DNA of 64,000 nucleotides from Planobacterium oryzisoli (GTDB lineage Bacteria; Bacteroidota; Bacteroidia; Flavobacteriales; Weeksellaceae): NCBI RefSeq assembly GCF_015354315.1, contig NZ_JADKYY010000001.1, positions 248,001 to 312,000 of the forward strand, read 5' to 3'. Shown piece by piece: positions 33,344 to 43,266 of this stretch (position 1 is its first letter; each line of letters starts with the position of its first letter). The notes under the pieces were generated by a model. It saw only the letters and a program-made list of their open reading frames with translations, ran no database searches and was not told where the DNA came from. The position numbers and the translations under genes were made by a program.

Positions 33344-34180
33344 TTATAAAATGGCAGTTTTATAGCGTACATAGCTTTTTAGAGCCACATAGGCCTTCTG
33401 AGAATTGTGCACGCGCACCCGCCGTTCTAATATAGTGGAAGAGCTCGAACGTCTTATCTTCTCGAAAAGACACAGGTAGTATTTGTACGCCAGATAGACT
33501 CCAAATTTGGAAGAGTTGGGAAGTTTTTTGATTCCTTCCAGCGCCTCGGAAAATTCCTGAGCAATCTCATTTTCGATCTGTGTTTTCACCTGGTTGTTAA
33601 AGACCCCCATTTCAATATTTGGAAAATACGTTCGGCCTAAAGTCTGGTAGTCGTCTTTTAGGTCTCTGAGGAAATTCACTTTTTGAAAAGCGGAACCCAG
33701 TTTCATGGCGTAAGGCTTGAGTTCTTCGTAGCGCTGCTTGTCCCCATCTACAAAGACTTGCAGGCACATAAGCCCAACCACCTCCGCAGAACCGAAGATA
33801 TACTGTTGGTAAAGCGCGGAGTTGTAATCTACCTTTCCCAGGTCCATTTCCATGCTGGAAAGAAACTGTGCAATGAGTTCGCGGTCTATGGCGTAGGCAT
33901 TAACAGTCTCTTGAAAAGAATGCATGATGGGGTTCACCGATATTTTCTCCTCTAAGGCTTCCCAGGTGTCGCTCTTTAGGCGAGAAAGAAGTCGCTGCTT
34001 GTCGTATCCGTGGAAGCTGTCCACGATCTCGTCCGCTAGGCGTACATACCCGTAGATTGCATACACCGCGGGGCGGATGGAGGGTTTAAGCGCAAGAATT
34101 CCCAGCGAAAAACTTGTGCTGTACTTCTCTGTAGTACGTTTGCTTATCTCAAAGGAGAGATCGTCAAAAAGTTTTTTCAT
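33344..34180 (-). CDS. crtB: Phytoene synthase
   Basis: A 278-residue squalene/phytoene synthase that condenses two geranylgeranyl diphosphates. The two Asp-rich motifs are RLADEIVDSF (about residues 47-56) and NFLRDLKDD (about 168-176). It begins five bases after crtI, in the same operon. Confidence 0.93.
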   Translation of the reverse strand: MKKLFDDLSFEISKRTTEKYSTSFSLGILALKPSIRPAVYAIYGYVRLADEIVDSFHGYDKQRLLSRLKSDTWEALEEKISVNPIMHSFQETVNAYAIDRELIAQFLSSMEMDLGKVDYNSALYQQYIFGSAEVVGLMCLQVFVDGDKQRYEELKPYAMKLGSAFQKVNFLRDLKDDYQTLGRTYFPNIEMGVFNNQVKTQIENEIAQEFSEALEGIKKLPNSSKFGVYLAYKYYLCLFEKIRRSSSSTILERRVRVHNSQKAYVALKSYVRYKTAIL

Positions 34181-34185
34181 GGTAT

Positions 34186-35670
34186 TTATGTGTTTTTGGT
34201 TGCTTCACGTGCAGCTATCTTCCCTGAGATGATGGAGGGAGGAACCCCCGGTCCTGGAACGGTAAGCTGTCCGGTATAAAATAGATTCTTAAGCTTCTTA
34301 TTCTTAAGTTTGGGTTTAAGCACTGCGGTTTGTGAAAGTATATTGGCAAGTCCATAGGCATTACCCCCGTAGGCATTGTAGTCCTTTTTAAAATCGCTAA
34401 CGCAGTAACTGCGTTTGTATTCAAGTTTAGAATGCAAATCTTTTGCTCCTGTATGCTTTTCAATGCGCTGGAGCATCTCCTGCAAGTACTTCTCACGTAC
34501 CGATTCCTCATCTTCTATACCAATGGCTAAAGGCATAAGAAGAAAAATATTTTCTTTACCTTCTGGCGCTACCTCTGGATCCGTTTTGGAAGGGCAGCAC
34601 ACATAAAAGAGGGGATTTTCCGGCCAGCGTTTATTGCCGTAGATCGTTTCGATATGGGGATCCAAATCGTGTTCAAAAAACAGTGTGTGGTGCTTTAATC
34701 CTTCTATCTTTTCTCGCACTCCTAAATAATAGATAAGACACGAGGGCGCAAATGTGCGTTTTTCCCAGTATGCCTCCGTATAATTTCGCTTTTCTGCAGG
34801 GAGCTTGGTCTCGGTATGGTGGTAATCGGACGAGGCAATGATCTGGTCAAAAAAGTGGTACTGTCCGTCGATCTGAAGCGCGGTAGCTTTACCTCCCTCA
34901 GTGATTATTTTCTCCACATTGCTGCTGTAATGAAAAGTAACGCCCTGGCTCAAGGCAATTTGTTCCATAGCCTTTACAAGTTCAAAGAACCCTCCCATCG
35001 GATAGAAAGTTCCCATCTGGTAGCCTCCATAATTCATGAGACTATAGAGTGCGGGGATGTCTTTAGGCGAGGCCCCAAGGAAAATCACCGGAAACTCCAT
35101 AATGGTGCGTAGCCGGGAATCTTTAAAGTATTTAGCCACGAAGCTCCGGTAATCGGATAGTAGATCGAGCCTCAAAGCGCTTTTCGCAATGGTGGGAGAG
35201 AAAAATTCCAGCCACGAGTGGGATGGTTTACTAACAAACTGCCGCATGCCCACCTCGTACTTGTACTTAGCATCCTCCATGAAAGCATCAAGTTGTTCAC
35301 CTGCCCCTTTTTCTATAGACTCAAAGAGTGCTTTTTGCTCTGAGTAGTCTTTGGGAAGATTCACCTTATCCTCTTTAAAGAGAATCTCAAACTGAGGATC
35401 TAAGGAAACCAAATCATAAAATTCATTGGCACTACGTCCAAAATCCTTGAAGAAGTCTTCAATGATATCCGGCATCCAGTACCAACTAGGCCCCATGTCG
35501 AACACATAGCCTTCCGGGGTAGTAAACTGCCTGGCTCTTCCTCCTGGGATCGCATGTTTTTCAAATACATGCACCTGGTGCCCGGCCATTCCGGCGTACG
35601 AAGCAGCGGAGAGTCCGGAGAATCCTGCGCCTATTACGGCAATTTTCAATTTTTTGGATGGTTGGTTCAT
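34186..35670 (-). CDS. crtI: Phytoene desaturase
   Basis: A 494-residue FAD enzyme. The N-terminal dinucleotide-binding motif is AVIGAGFSGLSAASYAGMAGHQV (about residues 11-33). The C-terminal NLFYTGQLTVPGPGVPPSI is the CrtI signature. It turns phytoene into lycopene or neurosporene. It is the first pigment gene after the MarR regulator, 36 bases downstream. Confidence 0.94.
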   Translation of the reverse strand: MNQPSKKLKIAVIGAGFSGLSAASYAGMAGHQVHVFEKHAIPGGRARQFTTPEGYVFDMGPSWYWMPDIIEDFFKDFGRSANEFYDLVSLDPQFEILFKEDKVNLPKDYSEQKALFESIEKGAGEQLDAFMEDAKYKYEVGMRQFVSKPSHSWLEFFSPTIAKSALRLDLLSDYRSFVAKYFKDSRLRTIMEFPVIFLGASPKDIPALYSLMNYGGYQMGTFYPMGGFFELVKAMEQIALSQGVTFHYSSNVEKIITEGGKATALQIDGQYHFFDQIIASSDYHHTETKLPAEKRNYTEAYWEKRTFAPSCLIYYLGVREKIEGLKHHTLFFEHDLDPHIETIYGNKRWPENPLFYVCCPSKTDPEVAPEGKENIFLLMPLAIGIEDEESVREKYLQEMLQRIEKHTGAKDLHSKLEYKRSYCVSDFKKDYNAYGGNAYGLANILSQTAVLKPKLKNKKLKNLFYTGQLTVPGPGVPPSIISGKIAAREATKNT

Positions 35671-35706
35671 GGGGTATGTTACTAAGGTAGTACAGCGTAT
35701 TGGTGT

Positions 35707-36369
35707 TTAATTAGAATTTATTTTCTGATACGCGGTATCGAGTAGTTTCGAAGTATCTACGTTTTGCGTGTAAATCTGATGATGGAAATCATTGAGCCTG
35801 GTTAATAGCTTTATAAGCTGAAGTTTTTCTTTTGTGGAAAGATCTCCGGAGACAATGGTAGAAGCTTTACGTATTTTTCCCATCTGACTTTCAAGTGTCT
35901 GAAGTCCTTCCTCGGTAATTTTGAGCACTTTCTTGCGCCGGTCAGTGGAAGAGTCGGTTTGTTCCACCCATCCCTGCGCAATAAGTCGGTTGATAATCTG
36001 TATGCCTGCCGGTTTATCGTGCACGTTCTTACGTATTAGTTCGGTCTTGGACATCTCCCCGAACGCTTTTAGATTGATAAGGTATATGAAGTCTTCCTGA
36101 CTGGAAAATTCTGAGCCCAATATGGCGGACTTCGAATAACTTTTAGCATAGCGGTTCATATGCAGGATGAAAGTGCTAATAACACTATCCAATCCCCGGC
36201 CTTTTTCCTTACCTTCCCAATCGGGAACTTCATCGTCTACGGGATTGTGGTTACGTACCATCCAGTTTTTAAAATCGATTATGGTCAGGTGCGCATGTCC
36301 GGAAGCAGGGTGGTCTGCTTCAAATGCCTCCATTAACTCCAGTACTTCTTTTAGTAATTGGTAATTCAT
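35707..36369 (-). CDS. MarR-family regulator heading the carotenoid operon
   Basis: A 220-residue MarR-type winged-helix protein. SKTELIRKNVHDKPAGIQII is the recognition region, followed by the wing DSSTDRRKKVLKITEEG. It is longer than typical MarR (about 145) because of an N-terminal extension of about 60-70 residues. Position first in the operon suggests autoregulation and control of pigment genes. The ligand or light signal is unknown. Confidence 0.85.
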   Translation of the reverse strand: MNYQLLKEVLELMEAFEADHPASGHAHLTIIDFKNWMVRNHNPVDDEVPDWEGKEKGRGLDSVISTFILHMNRYAKSYSKSAILGSEFSSQEDFIYLINLKAFGEMSKTELIRKNVHDKPAGIQIINRLIAQGWVEQTDSSTDRRKKVLKITEEGLQTLESQMGKIRKASTIVSGDLSTKEKLQLIKLLTRLNDFHHQIYTQNVDTSKLLDTAYQKINSN

Positions 36370-36386
36370 AATAAATAGTTGGTATG

Positions 36387-36412
36387 CAAATGTACTTATT
36401 AATATTTAAATA
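36387..36412 (-). promoter_or_regulatory. Promoter/operator of the carotenoid operon
   Basis: On the minus strand, TACATTTG (36387-36394) matches TAnnTTTG. Eight bases upstream is a perfect palindrome, TATTTAAATA (36403-36412), which can be extended imperfectly as TAATATTTAAATAGTATTA. A MarR dimer binding here would block the promoter. No clear TTG -33 box is present. The remaining ~250 bases to 36665 are AT-rich with no gene or clear terminator. Confidence 0.55.
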
Positions 36413-36665
36413 GTATTATATTGTACTAAATTATTTTACAAAAATTCCATTTTTTATCTAAATGCGTTGTTTTCAATGTGAACCTTAAGTTAATTTCCAC
36501 AAACTGCTCAGAGAAAAATGGAGATAAGTAGTGTCTCTACCTTTTAAAAGGCTCATACGTTTATAACTATAAATATAACGAAACTCTTTAATCCAGCTTC
36601 TTTTTGTTACATACTTTATACTAAAATATAAAATACGTTACCGCATTTTGTAAAGTAGTGTGATT

Positions 36666-37628
36666 TTACTCTTTGAAGTGCTGCGTTATAAAATCCAGAG
36701 CTCGCGTGGCCATGTAGGATTTTGAGTAGAGACTTACAAAGCCGAGATGACCCCCTAATTTTGGGGTTTCCAGGTAAATGTAGGGATGCTTTGTACAAAG
36801 AGCGAAAGGGAAAGAGTGTTCGCCCAGAAAGGGATCATTTAATGCGTTTAGAATCAAAGTAGGCTTTTGCACGCTCTCTATATAGTACCTACTGCTTGCC
36901 AGTGAATAATAAGACTCTGCATCGCGCGCGCCGGCAAGAGAGCAGGTATACTTGCCATCAAATTCACGCAGGCTACGTACCGGCCCTAGAGGGTAAGAAT
37001 CTTGGACGGAGCGTACAATTCTTTTGCTTCTTATTTTTGCCTTTATTGAGCGAAGAAAATAACGGTGGTAAAATCCCAGCGCACTATTTTCAATCCTTTC
37101 TACACCTTCTTGAAGATCCAGGGGAGCCGAAAAGGCAAGGTATCCTGCGATTCGATCTGCTAGTCTTGAGGGGTGACTGGCGTGGCAAAGAGCCATGTTC
37201 CCACCTAAACTAAGGCCCAGTATCCAGAACCTGTTGTGGGGGTGCTTTTGGGTAGCACGCAAGAGAATTTCTTCTACCAGCTTATGGTCTCCACCATGGT
37301 AGGAGCCCTGCGAAGGAAAGTCTTTAACAGTGCACCCAGGCAGCGAGACCCTGCATACGGAGATTCCGTGCCTACGCAAGTATTTAGCAATCTGCTTCAC
37401 ACTGCCACTATGGGCAGAAGATTCCATTCCGTGAAGCAGCAGTACGCAAATAGAAGCTTCTTTGCACTCGTTCCATTCCAGTTCTACCCACCGCGAGTCC
37501 CTTAACTGCAAATCTTCACTTTGGCTAGCTTTAAAGTGAACAGTGCGCATAAGAGTACCTATAAGTGTAGCGCTATGCGCCCCTCCAAGAAAAACAGGAG
37601 CCTGGTAGGAACTTTGAATGATGGGCAC
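36666..37628 (-). CDS. YheT-type alpha/beta hydrolase
   Basis: A 320-residue alpha/beta hydrolase of the YheT/EMB8 (UPF0017) group. The N-terminal GGAHSATLIGTLMR, ILLLHGMESSAHS, nucleophile elbow GLSLGGNMAL (Ser about residue 140), the acid in NALNDPFLG and His in LGGHLGFVS are all visible. The substrate is unknown. It starts two bases after uvrA ends, so it is probably co-transcribed. Confidence 0.87.
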   Translation of the reverse strand: MPIIQSSYQAPVFLGGAHSATLIGTLMRTVHFKASQSEDLQLRDSRWVELEWNECKEASICVLLLHGMESSAHSGSVKQIAKYLRRHGISVCRVSLPGCTVKDFPSQGSYHGGDHKLVEEILLRATQKHPHNRFWILGLSLGGNMALCHASHPSRLADRIAGYLAFSAPLDLQEGVERIENSALGFYHRYFLRSIKAKIRSKRIVRSVQDSYPLGPVRSLREFDGKYTCSLAGARDAESYYSLASSRYYIESVQKPTLILNALNDPFLGEHSFPFALCTKHPYIYLETPKLGGHLGFVSLYSKSYMATRALDFITQHFKE

Positions 37629-37630
37629 TG

Positions 37631-40417
37631 TTATAGCTTTTCTTTCAGGTATTTTGCCGTGTGGGAGCGCGCCTCTTTTACCATCTCCTCTGGTGTACCC
37701 ATAAAGACTATGCTGCCTCCGTATTTGCCCGCTTCAGGACCGATGTCTATAAGATAGTCTGCACACTTTATAATATCGGGATGATGCTCTATTACTAGTA
37801 CCGAATGACCGAGTTCAATAAGTGCTTGAAGAGAGATCAGTAGTTTGTTGATGTCGTGAAAGTGCAGTCCGGTAGAAGGTTCGTCGAAAATAAAGAGTGT
37901 TTTGTCCGAGGTAACCCCTTTAACCAGAAAGGAAGCCAATTTTATGCGTTGCGCTTCCCCGCCGGAAAGGGTAGAGGAACTTTGTCCCAGTTGCAGATAC
38001 CCCAGTCCTACATCCTGTAAAGGCTGTAGTTTGGTGGCAATCTTGTCCTCCTGGTTGTCTTTAAAGAAGATTAGGGCTTCATCAACGGTCAAGTGCAAGA
38101 TGTCTGAGATGTTCTTATCGTCGTAACGAACCTCCAGGATTTCTTTTTTGAAGCGCGTTCCGTTACAGGCTTCGCAAACCAGTTCAATATCCGCCATGAA
38201 CTGCATGGATACATTGATCACTCCTTCGCCTTTGCACTGCTCACAGCGCCCTCCGTCGACATTGAATGAAAAGTGTTTGCTTTTATAGCCCATCATCTTG
38301 GATACTTTCTGTCGGCTGTACAAATCCCTAATGTCGTCGTAGGCCTTGAGGTAGGTCACCGGATTGGAACGTGAGGACTTACCGATAGGGTTCTGGTCAA
38401 TCAGTTCTACATTTTTTATAAGTTTCTTAGGGAAAGACACCTCGTCGTAGTTACCTTTCTTTCCTCCCATTCCCAATTGGATCTGCACGCCATTATGCAG
38501 CACCTCTTTCATAAGGGTGGATTTACCGCTTCCTGAAACTCCCGTAACTACAGTCAGGACCTCTAAGGGCACTTCCAGATTTAAGTTTTGCAGGTTATGG
38601 GTGCGGGCGCCTTTAATGGTAATAAACTCCTTAGCAACCCTACGCTTCTTAGGCACTGCAATTTCCAGTCTACCACTTAGATAACGAGAAGTCAGAGTAT
38701 CGGCCTCCATGAGTTCCTTGAAAGTACCTGCAAATACCAGCTCTCCACCTAGATATCCTGCCTCCGGGCCGATGTCAATGATGTAGTCTGCAGCGCGCAT
38801 GACGTCTTCATCGTGCTCCACGACAATCACCGTGTTGCCAAGATCCCGTAGGGCTTTAAGTACACCTATTAAATTTTCCGTATCTCTAGAATGCAGTCCG
38901 ATAGAAGGCTCGTCCAGAATGTAGATGGATCCCACCAGGGAACTGCCAAGACTTGTGGCCAGATTGATGCGCTGACTCTCTCCTCCAGACAAGGTATTGG
39001 AGGTGCGGTTCAGTGTCAAATAACCCAGTCCTACCTTAAGTAGAAATTCAAGTCGGGTTGTAATCTCATAGACCAAACGCTTGGCCACATCCTTCTCGTA
39101 GGGAGTAAGCTTTAAGTCCAATATGAGAGGATGCAGCTCATCAAGAGGCATTTCGATAAGAGACTGAATAGTATGGCCGTCGATCTTGACCCACTCGGTT
39201 TCGGGACGAAGTCTTAGTCCCTGACAGGTGGGACACAGCGTCTTTCCTCGGTACCTGGAAAGCATAACGCGGTACTGAATCTTATAGAGGTTCTCTTCCA
39301 CCATCTGAAAGAAATTATCTATTGAGGGGAAACTACGCGCGCCGGTGCCACGCCAAAGAAGCTTTTTTTCCTCTGCTGTGAGCTGGTAGTACGGCCTATG
39401 GATAGGAAACTCCTTAGCAGACTTAATGAATGCTTTTTTCCACTCACTCATGCTCTCGCCCTTCCAGCAGGCCACTGCATCTTCATAAATGGAAAGATTT
39501 TTATTTGGTACGACCAAATCTTCATCGATACCAATGATTTTTCCGTACCCCTCACACTGTGGACAGGCACCGTAGGGATTATTGAAACTAAAAAAATGCA
39601 CATTGGGCTCAAGGAATTCCCTTCCGTCCAGTTCAAACCGGTTCGAGAAGGAAACGACCTCCAAAGTGTCCACATTTTTTAGGGAACAATAGCCGTGGCC
39701 CTCATAGAAAGCCATCTGTATGGAATCGGCAAGACGTTGAATGAAACTCTCGTCCGCAAGGTAGGAGAAACGATCAATTACCAGGTGCAGTTCCATTCCC
39801 CGCTCCGGGGTAAAACCAAAACTCATCAGGTCCTCAATTCCAGCCACATTGCCTTCCACTTCCAATCGCGTAAAACCAGATATTTTTAATGTGTTGAGAA
39901 GTTCGGTGAATTCACCCTCCTTGTAGCTCAAGGGAGCACGCAGCAGAAAGACTGATCGGGGGTCTTGCGCCTTTATGTAGTCTACCACATCGGAAACCGA
40001 ATCTTTCTTTACCTGTTGGCCGGAATCCGGCGAGAAGGTCCTTCCGATACGGGCATAAAGTAGTTTCAAGTAATCATAGATCTCCGTAGTAGTGCCCACC
40101 GTAGAGCGCGGGTTGGAAGATATCACCTTCTGTTGGATGGCAATCGAAGGCGCAAGCCCTTTGATGTCATCAATTTTTGGTTTCTCTAGTTTTCCTAAAA
40201 ACTGCCTCGCATACGAACTTAAGCTTTCCACATAACGGCGCTGACCCTCCGCATAGATGGTATCAAACGCAAGGGAAGACTTACCACTCCCGGAAACCCC
40301 TGTAATGACTACCAGTTTGTTTTTTGGCAGGATTACATCTATGTGCTTTAGGTTATTGAGGTGGGCATTTTTAATAAAAAGCTCTTTCTTAATATCTATT
40401 GGAGTCGAAGGATTCAT
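37631..40417 (-). CDS. uvrA: Excinuclease ABC subunit A
   Basis: A 928-residue UvrA, the damage-recognition ATPase of nucleotide excision repair. Two Walker A motifs (GVSGSGKSSLAFDTIYAEG and GVSGSGKSTLMKE), two LSGGE(S/A)QRI signatures and zinc-finger cysteines (CPTCQG, CEQCKGEG...CEACNG) are present. The frame is open further upstream to 40456, but the extra residues are hydrophobic and atypical. The ATG at 40417 (MNPSTPIDIK) is the likely start. A minus-strand TAATTTTG lies at 40436-40443. Confidence 0.96.
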   Translation of the reverse strand: MNPSTPIDIKKELFIKNAHLNNLKHIDVILPKNKLVVITGVSGSGKSSLAFDTIYAEGQRRYVESLSSYARQFLGKLEKPKIDDIKGLAPSIAIQQKVISSNPRSTVGTTTEIYDYLKLLYARIGRTFSPDSGQQVKKDSVSDVVDYIKAQDPRSVFLLRAPLSYKEGEFTELLNTLKISGFTRLEVEGNVAGIEDLMSFGFTPERGMELHLVIDRFSYLADESFIQRLADSIQMAFYEGHGYCSLKNVDTLEVVSFSNRFELDGREFLEPNVHFFSFNNPYGACPQCEGYGKIIGIDEDLVVPNKNLSIYEDAVACWKGESMSEWKKAFIKSAKEFPIHRPYYQLTAEEKKLLWRGTGARSFPSIDNFFQMVEENLYKIQYRVMLSRYRGKTLCPTCQGLRLRPETEWVKIDGHTIQSLIEMPLDELHPLILDLKLTPYEKDVAKRLVYEITTRLEFLLKVGLGYLTLNRTSNTLSGGESQRINLATSLGSSLVGSIYILDEPSIGLHSRDTENLIGVLKALRDLGNTVIVVEHDEDVMRAADYIIDIGPEAGYLGGELVFAGTFKELMEADTLTSRYLSGRLEIAVPKKRRVAKEFITIKGARTHNLQNLNLEVPLEVLTVVTGVSGSGKSTLMKEVLHNGVQIQLGMGGKKGNYDEVSFPKKLIKNVELIDQNPIGKSSRSNPVTYLKAYDDIRDLYSRQKVSKMMGYKSKHFSFNVDGGRCEQCKGEGVINVSMQFMADIELVCEACNGTRFKKEILEVRYDDKNISDILHLTVDEALIFFKDNQEDKIATKLQPLQDVGLGYLQLGQSSSTLSGGEAQRIKLASFLVKGVTSDKTLFIFDEPSTGLHFHDINKLLISLQALIELGHSVLVIEHHPDIIKCADYLIDIGPEAGKYGGSIVFMGTPEEMVKEARSHTAKYLKEKL

Positions 40418-40566
40418 AGTGGAAATTAAAACGTACAAAATTACGTAAAAAATCAACGGGACGTCCTACCTCGTGCGATTGTCTTGGAAGATATGGGTTG
40501 GGAAGAAATGTTAGAGCTCTTTATATAAAACGCAAAAAACTTGCCAATTAATTAGAATTTGTTAAT

Positions 40567-40633
40567 TATATTTGTCCGCGTTTTTTGGCTTAGTTACTAG
40601 TGAATTTCGCCTATATTGCTTCAATTATTTTTG
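40567..40633 (+). promoter_or_regulatory. Putative promoter elements upstream of the TonB receptor
   Basis: Two TAnnTTTG matches are present: TATATTTG (40567-40574, with TTG 23 bases upstream at 40541) and TATTTTTG (40626-40633). The region was checked for a cobalamin riboswitch; no recognisable B12 box was seen. Confidence 0.45.
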
Positions 40634-40669
40634 CAGATAATGCATCTAATACCTTAATTTTTAGAACAT

Positions 40670-42472
40670 ATGAAAAAACGAATTGTCCTTTTGGTTGCAC
40701 TATCTACCGGTATCTCTGCTACCGCCCAAGACAAAACCCAAAAGATTGAAGACATCCATCTGAAAGGTAAGTTTTTCTCCACACCCTATTCGGGAATCAA
40801 TGAATCCACCACCGTTATTACCAGGCAGCAGATTAAAAGTGCTCCGGCGGTAAGTATCGAAGAGTTATTGCAACAGTTTGCAGGACTCGACATACGCCGG
40901 CGGGGTGCGCATGGGGTACAGAGTGATGTGTCCTTAAGAGGAGGGACTTTCGAACAAACCCTGATTCTTCTCAACGGAGTGCGGCTCAACGATGCACAAA
41001 CCGGACACAATTCCATGAATCTTCCCGTTTCCATGGATATGGTGGAGCGCATTGAAGTCATTAAAGGACCCGCTGCAAGACGTTTTGGAAACAATGCCTA
41101 CAGTGGAGTAATCAATATCATAACAACCCAAGACCGCTCGGACCGCGCAAAGATAAGTGCACAGGCCGGAGACTATTCTACCTGGCAGCTTGGTGCATCG
41201 GCTTCTCTGTCCGGTGAAAGTGCCAGCCATCAGATGCATCTTCAGCGCGCGGGCTCTGAAGGATACCGGTACAACACAGACTACGAGATAAGCAGTGCGT
41301 TCTACCGTACTGCCGTAGACTTATCCAGTGTAAAAATGAATCTACAAGCGGGATTTTCAGAGAAGAAATTCGGAGCCAACGGCTTTTATGCCACTCCGTC
41401 TGCTACCGAGCAGTACGAAGAGGTCCAGGCCTCGGTAGTATCGCTGGGAATGGAGAAGAATATCGGGAATGTCCAGCTTTCTGCAACCGGTTTCTGGAGG
41501 AGGGGTCAGGACATGTACCTGTACAACCGAAATAGGCCCGAGATCTACCGTAATTTGCACATAGGACACAATCTGGGTGGGGAATTCAACGCCTCTTTTA
41601 CCTCGTTGTATGGACGAAGCGGCGTTGGGGTAGAACTCAGGCGGGAAACCCTTCAAAGTAATAATTTAGGCGAGAGGTCCCGCTCCGTGGCGCAGGTCTT
41701 TGTAGAGCACGAAATGCAGATCCTAAAAAATCTGACACTGAGTCCTGGAATTTCCTGGGCACATTTTAAAGATCAAGGCAGTTTCTTTTATCCAGGAATA
41801 GACCTTGGGCTAAGACTCTCTTCCAAGGACCGTCTGTATGCCAACGTAGGTAGGGTGCACCGGGTACCCACTTTTACCGATTTATACTACACATCTATGA
41901 CCGAGACCGGTAACGCCGCGCTCGAGCCCGAGAAAGCCACGTCTTATGAGCTAGGATATAGGCGTCTTGATAACGGTATGCAACTTAGAACCAGCGTTTT
42001 TCTAAGAAAGACTACTAACGGTATTGATTGGGTGAAAGACAGCTCCCAGGAGAAATGGCGCGCAGAGAATATAGCTAACATAACCACTCAGGGGGTAGAG
42101 CTGGACTTTAGACACCGCATAGGAGGATTTTTAGAGTACTACGAGCTCTCTTATACGTTTCTCGACTCTAAACTTGAAAAGACTGCCCTGCTCTCAAGGT
42201 ACAGTCTGGACCAGTTAAAGCATCAGTTTATAGCCAAGGCGGGCGTGGATATTACGCGTTCTGTGTCTCTGGAATCCGTGTACCGACTGCAGCAAAGGGC
42301 TAGTGAAGATCCCTATAGCCTGGTAGATCTTAAACTCCAGTATGGAAAAAGAAATTTTACGCTCTTTGCACTTCTCACCAACCTGACAGCCACGCAGTAC
42401 ACCGAAACCTTTGGAGTACCCATGCCAGGACGTTGGTTGCATGTAGGAGCGGAGTTTTCTCTTGGATTATAA
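40670..42472 (+). CDS. TonB-dependent outer-membrane receptor (BtuB-like)
   Basis: A 600-residue receptor with a signal peptide (through ATAQ, about residue 19) and a plug domain (STTVITRQQIKSAPAVSIEE; DVSLRGGTFEQTLILLNGVRLND; ERIEVIKGPAARRFGNNAYSG). A C-terminal 22-strand-type barrel ends in a residue pattern rich in aromatic amino acids. Size is like BtuB. The ligand is not shown. Vitamin B12 is possible because a B12-dependent mutase gene and a FecCD-type ABC pair are in the window, but no riboswitch supports it. A DUF2490 gene follows. Confidence 0.85.
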   Translation: MKKRIVLLVALSTGISATAQDKTQKIEDIHLKGKFFSTPYSGINESTTVITRQQIKSAPAVSIEELLQQFAGLDIRRRGAHGVQSDVSLRGGTFEQTLILLNGVRLNDAQTGHNSMNLPVSMDMVERIEVIKGPAARRFGNNAYSGVINIITTQDRSDRAKISAQAGDYSTWQLGASASLSGESASHQMHLQRAGSEGYRYNTDYEISSAFYRTAVDLSSVKMNLQAGFSEKKFGANGFYATPSATEQYEEVQASVVSLGMEKNIGNVQLSATGFWRRGQDMYLYNRNRPEIYRNLHIGHNLGGEFNASFTSLYGRSGVGVELRRETLQSNNLGERSRSVAQVFVEHEMQILKNLTLSPGISWAHFKDQGSFFYPGIDLGLRLSSKDRLYANVGRVHRVPTFTDLYYTSMTETGNAALEPEKATSYELGYRRLDNGMQLRTSVFLRKTTNGIDWVKDSSQEKWRAENIANITTQGVELDFRHRIGGFLEYYELSYTFLDSKLEKTALLSRYSLDQLKHQFIAKAGVDITRSVSLESVYRLQQRASEDPYSLVDLKLQYGKRNFTLFALLTNLTATQYTETFGVPMPGRWLHVGAEFSLGL

Positions 42473-42502
42473 CATAATATAAAAAAATGTAATTTTACGG
42501 CC

Positions 42503-43213
42503 ATGAAGAAATTTGGAATCTTACTACTGCTCTTTATCTCAGTACAAGCTTGGGCTCAGGAGCTCTCTAGCTTTAATTCTCTGACCCTCACCTACAAATT
42601 TCATCCTAAATTCTTCCTCTATGCAGAGGGACAGCTGCGGGGAATTAAAGAATTCAGCACGCCGGATTACTACGAGATCAAAGGAGGACTCGGATACAAT
42701 CTTACGCCTAACCATAAACCGTTTATAGGTATAGGTAGATACGGGTACTATACAGACCGGGACTTTGAACGCGAGGAATTCCGCGTATGGCTTCAGGATG
42801 TTTTGGACGTGAAGAAGGGGGTAGTAAAACTGGAGAATAGGGTACGTGCAGAGCGCAGTTGGTTCCACAATGTACAAAACGGCGAGAATACCTCGCGCTA
42901 CCGTTTCCGCTACCGACTCAATGTTTCCGTACCTCTAAACAGCAAGAAAGTAGAGCCGGGAACTTTATTCGCTAATGTTTATGATGAGGTGTTTTTCACG
43001 CCTTCCGATACGGAGCCCGTATTTTCGCGCAACCGTCTCTATGGGGGATTAGGATACCAGATCGATGAAACCTTCGGAGTGGCAAGCGGATACCTTTGGC
43101 AGCGTGAATTTGCCAGTAAAGGAAATAAGAACATCAACTTTGTTTATCTTGCCCTTAATATCACCATTGATGATGCGGAGGAGAAAGTATATGAATTTCC
43201 TGGAGCGGACTAA
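42503..43213 (+). CDS. DUF2490-type outer-membrane protein
   Basis: A 236-residue protein with a signal peptide (cleavage after QAWAQ). Many alternating aromatic/charged strands (FHPKFFLYAEGQLRG, YYEIKGGLGYNL, YRFRYRLNVSVPL) are typical of a small beta-barrel. This resembles the DUF2490 family. It starts 30 bases after the TonB receptor, so it is likely co-transcribed. Function unknown. Confidence 0.78.
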   Translation: MKKFGILLLLFISVQAWAQELSSFNSLTLTYKFHPKFFLYAEGQLRGIKEFSTPDYYEIKGGLGYNLTPNHKPFIGIGRYGYYTDRDFEREEFRVWLQDVLDVKKGVVKLENRVRAERSWFHNVQNGENTSRYRFRYRLNVSVPLNSKKVEPGTLFANVYDEVFFTPSDTEPVFSRNRLYGGLGYQIDETFGVASGYLWQREFASKGNKNINFVYLALNITIDDAEEKVYEFPGAD

Positions 43214-43241
43214 GCTTCCTATTAATTAAGACAGTATATAT

Positions 43242-43266
43242 AAAGACCGCTTTTGCGGTCTTTTTT
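43242..43266. terminator. Terminator between DUF2490 and HD genes
   Basis: AAAGACCGC-TTTT-GCGGTCTTT is a perfect 9-bp stem followed by T residues. It lies between convergent genes and can serve both; its right edge touches the stop codon of the HD gene. Confidence 0.9.

Noticed and set aside
40418-40456. Earlier start for uvrA
   Set aside because: The extra 13 residues are hydrophobic and not typical of UvrA; the ATG at 40417 gives the usual N-terminus.
40418-40669. Cobalamin riboswitch before the BtuB-like receptor
   Set aside because: No recognisable B12 box or matching stem set was seen in the 252-base gap.
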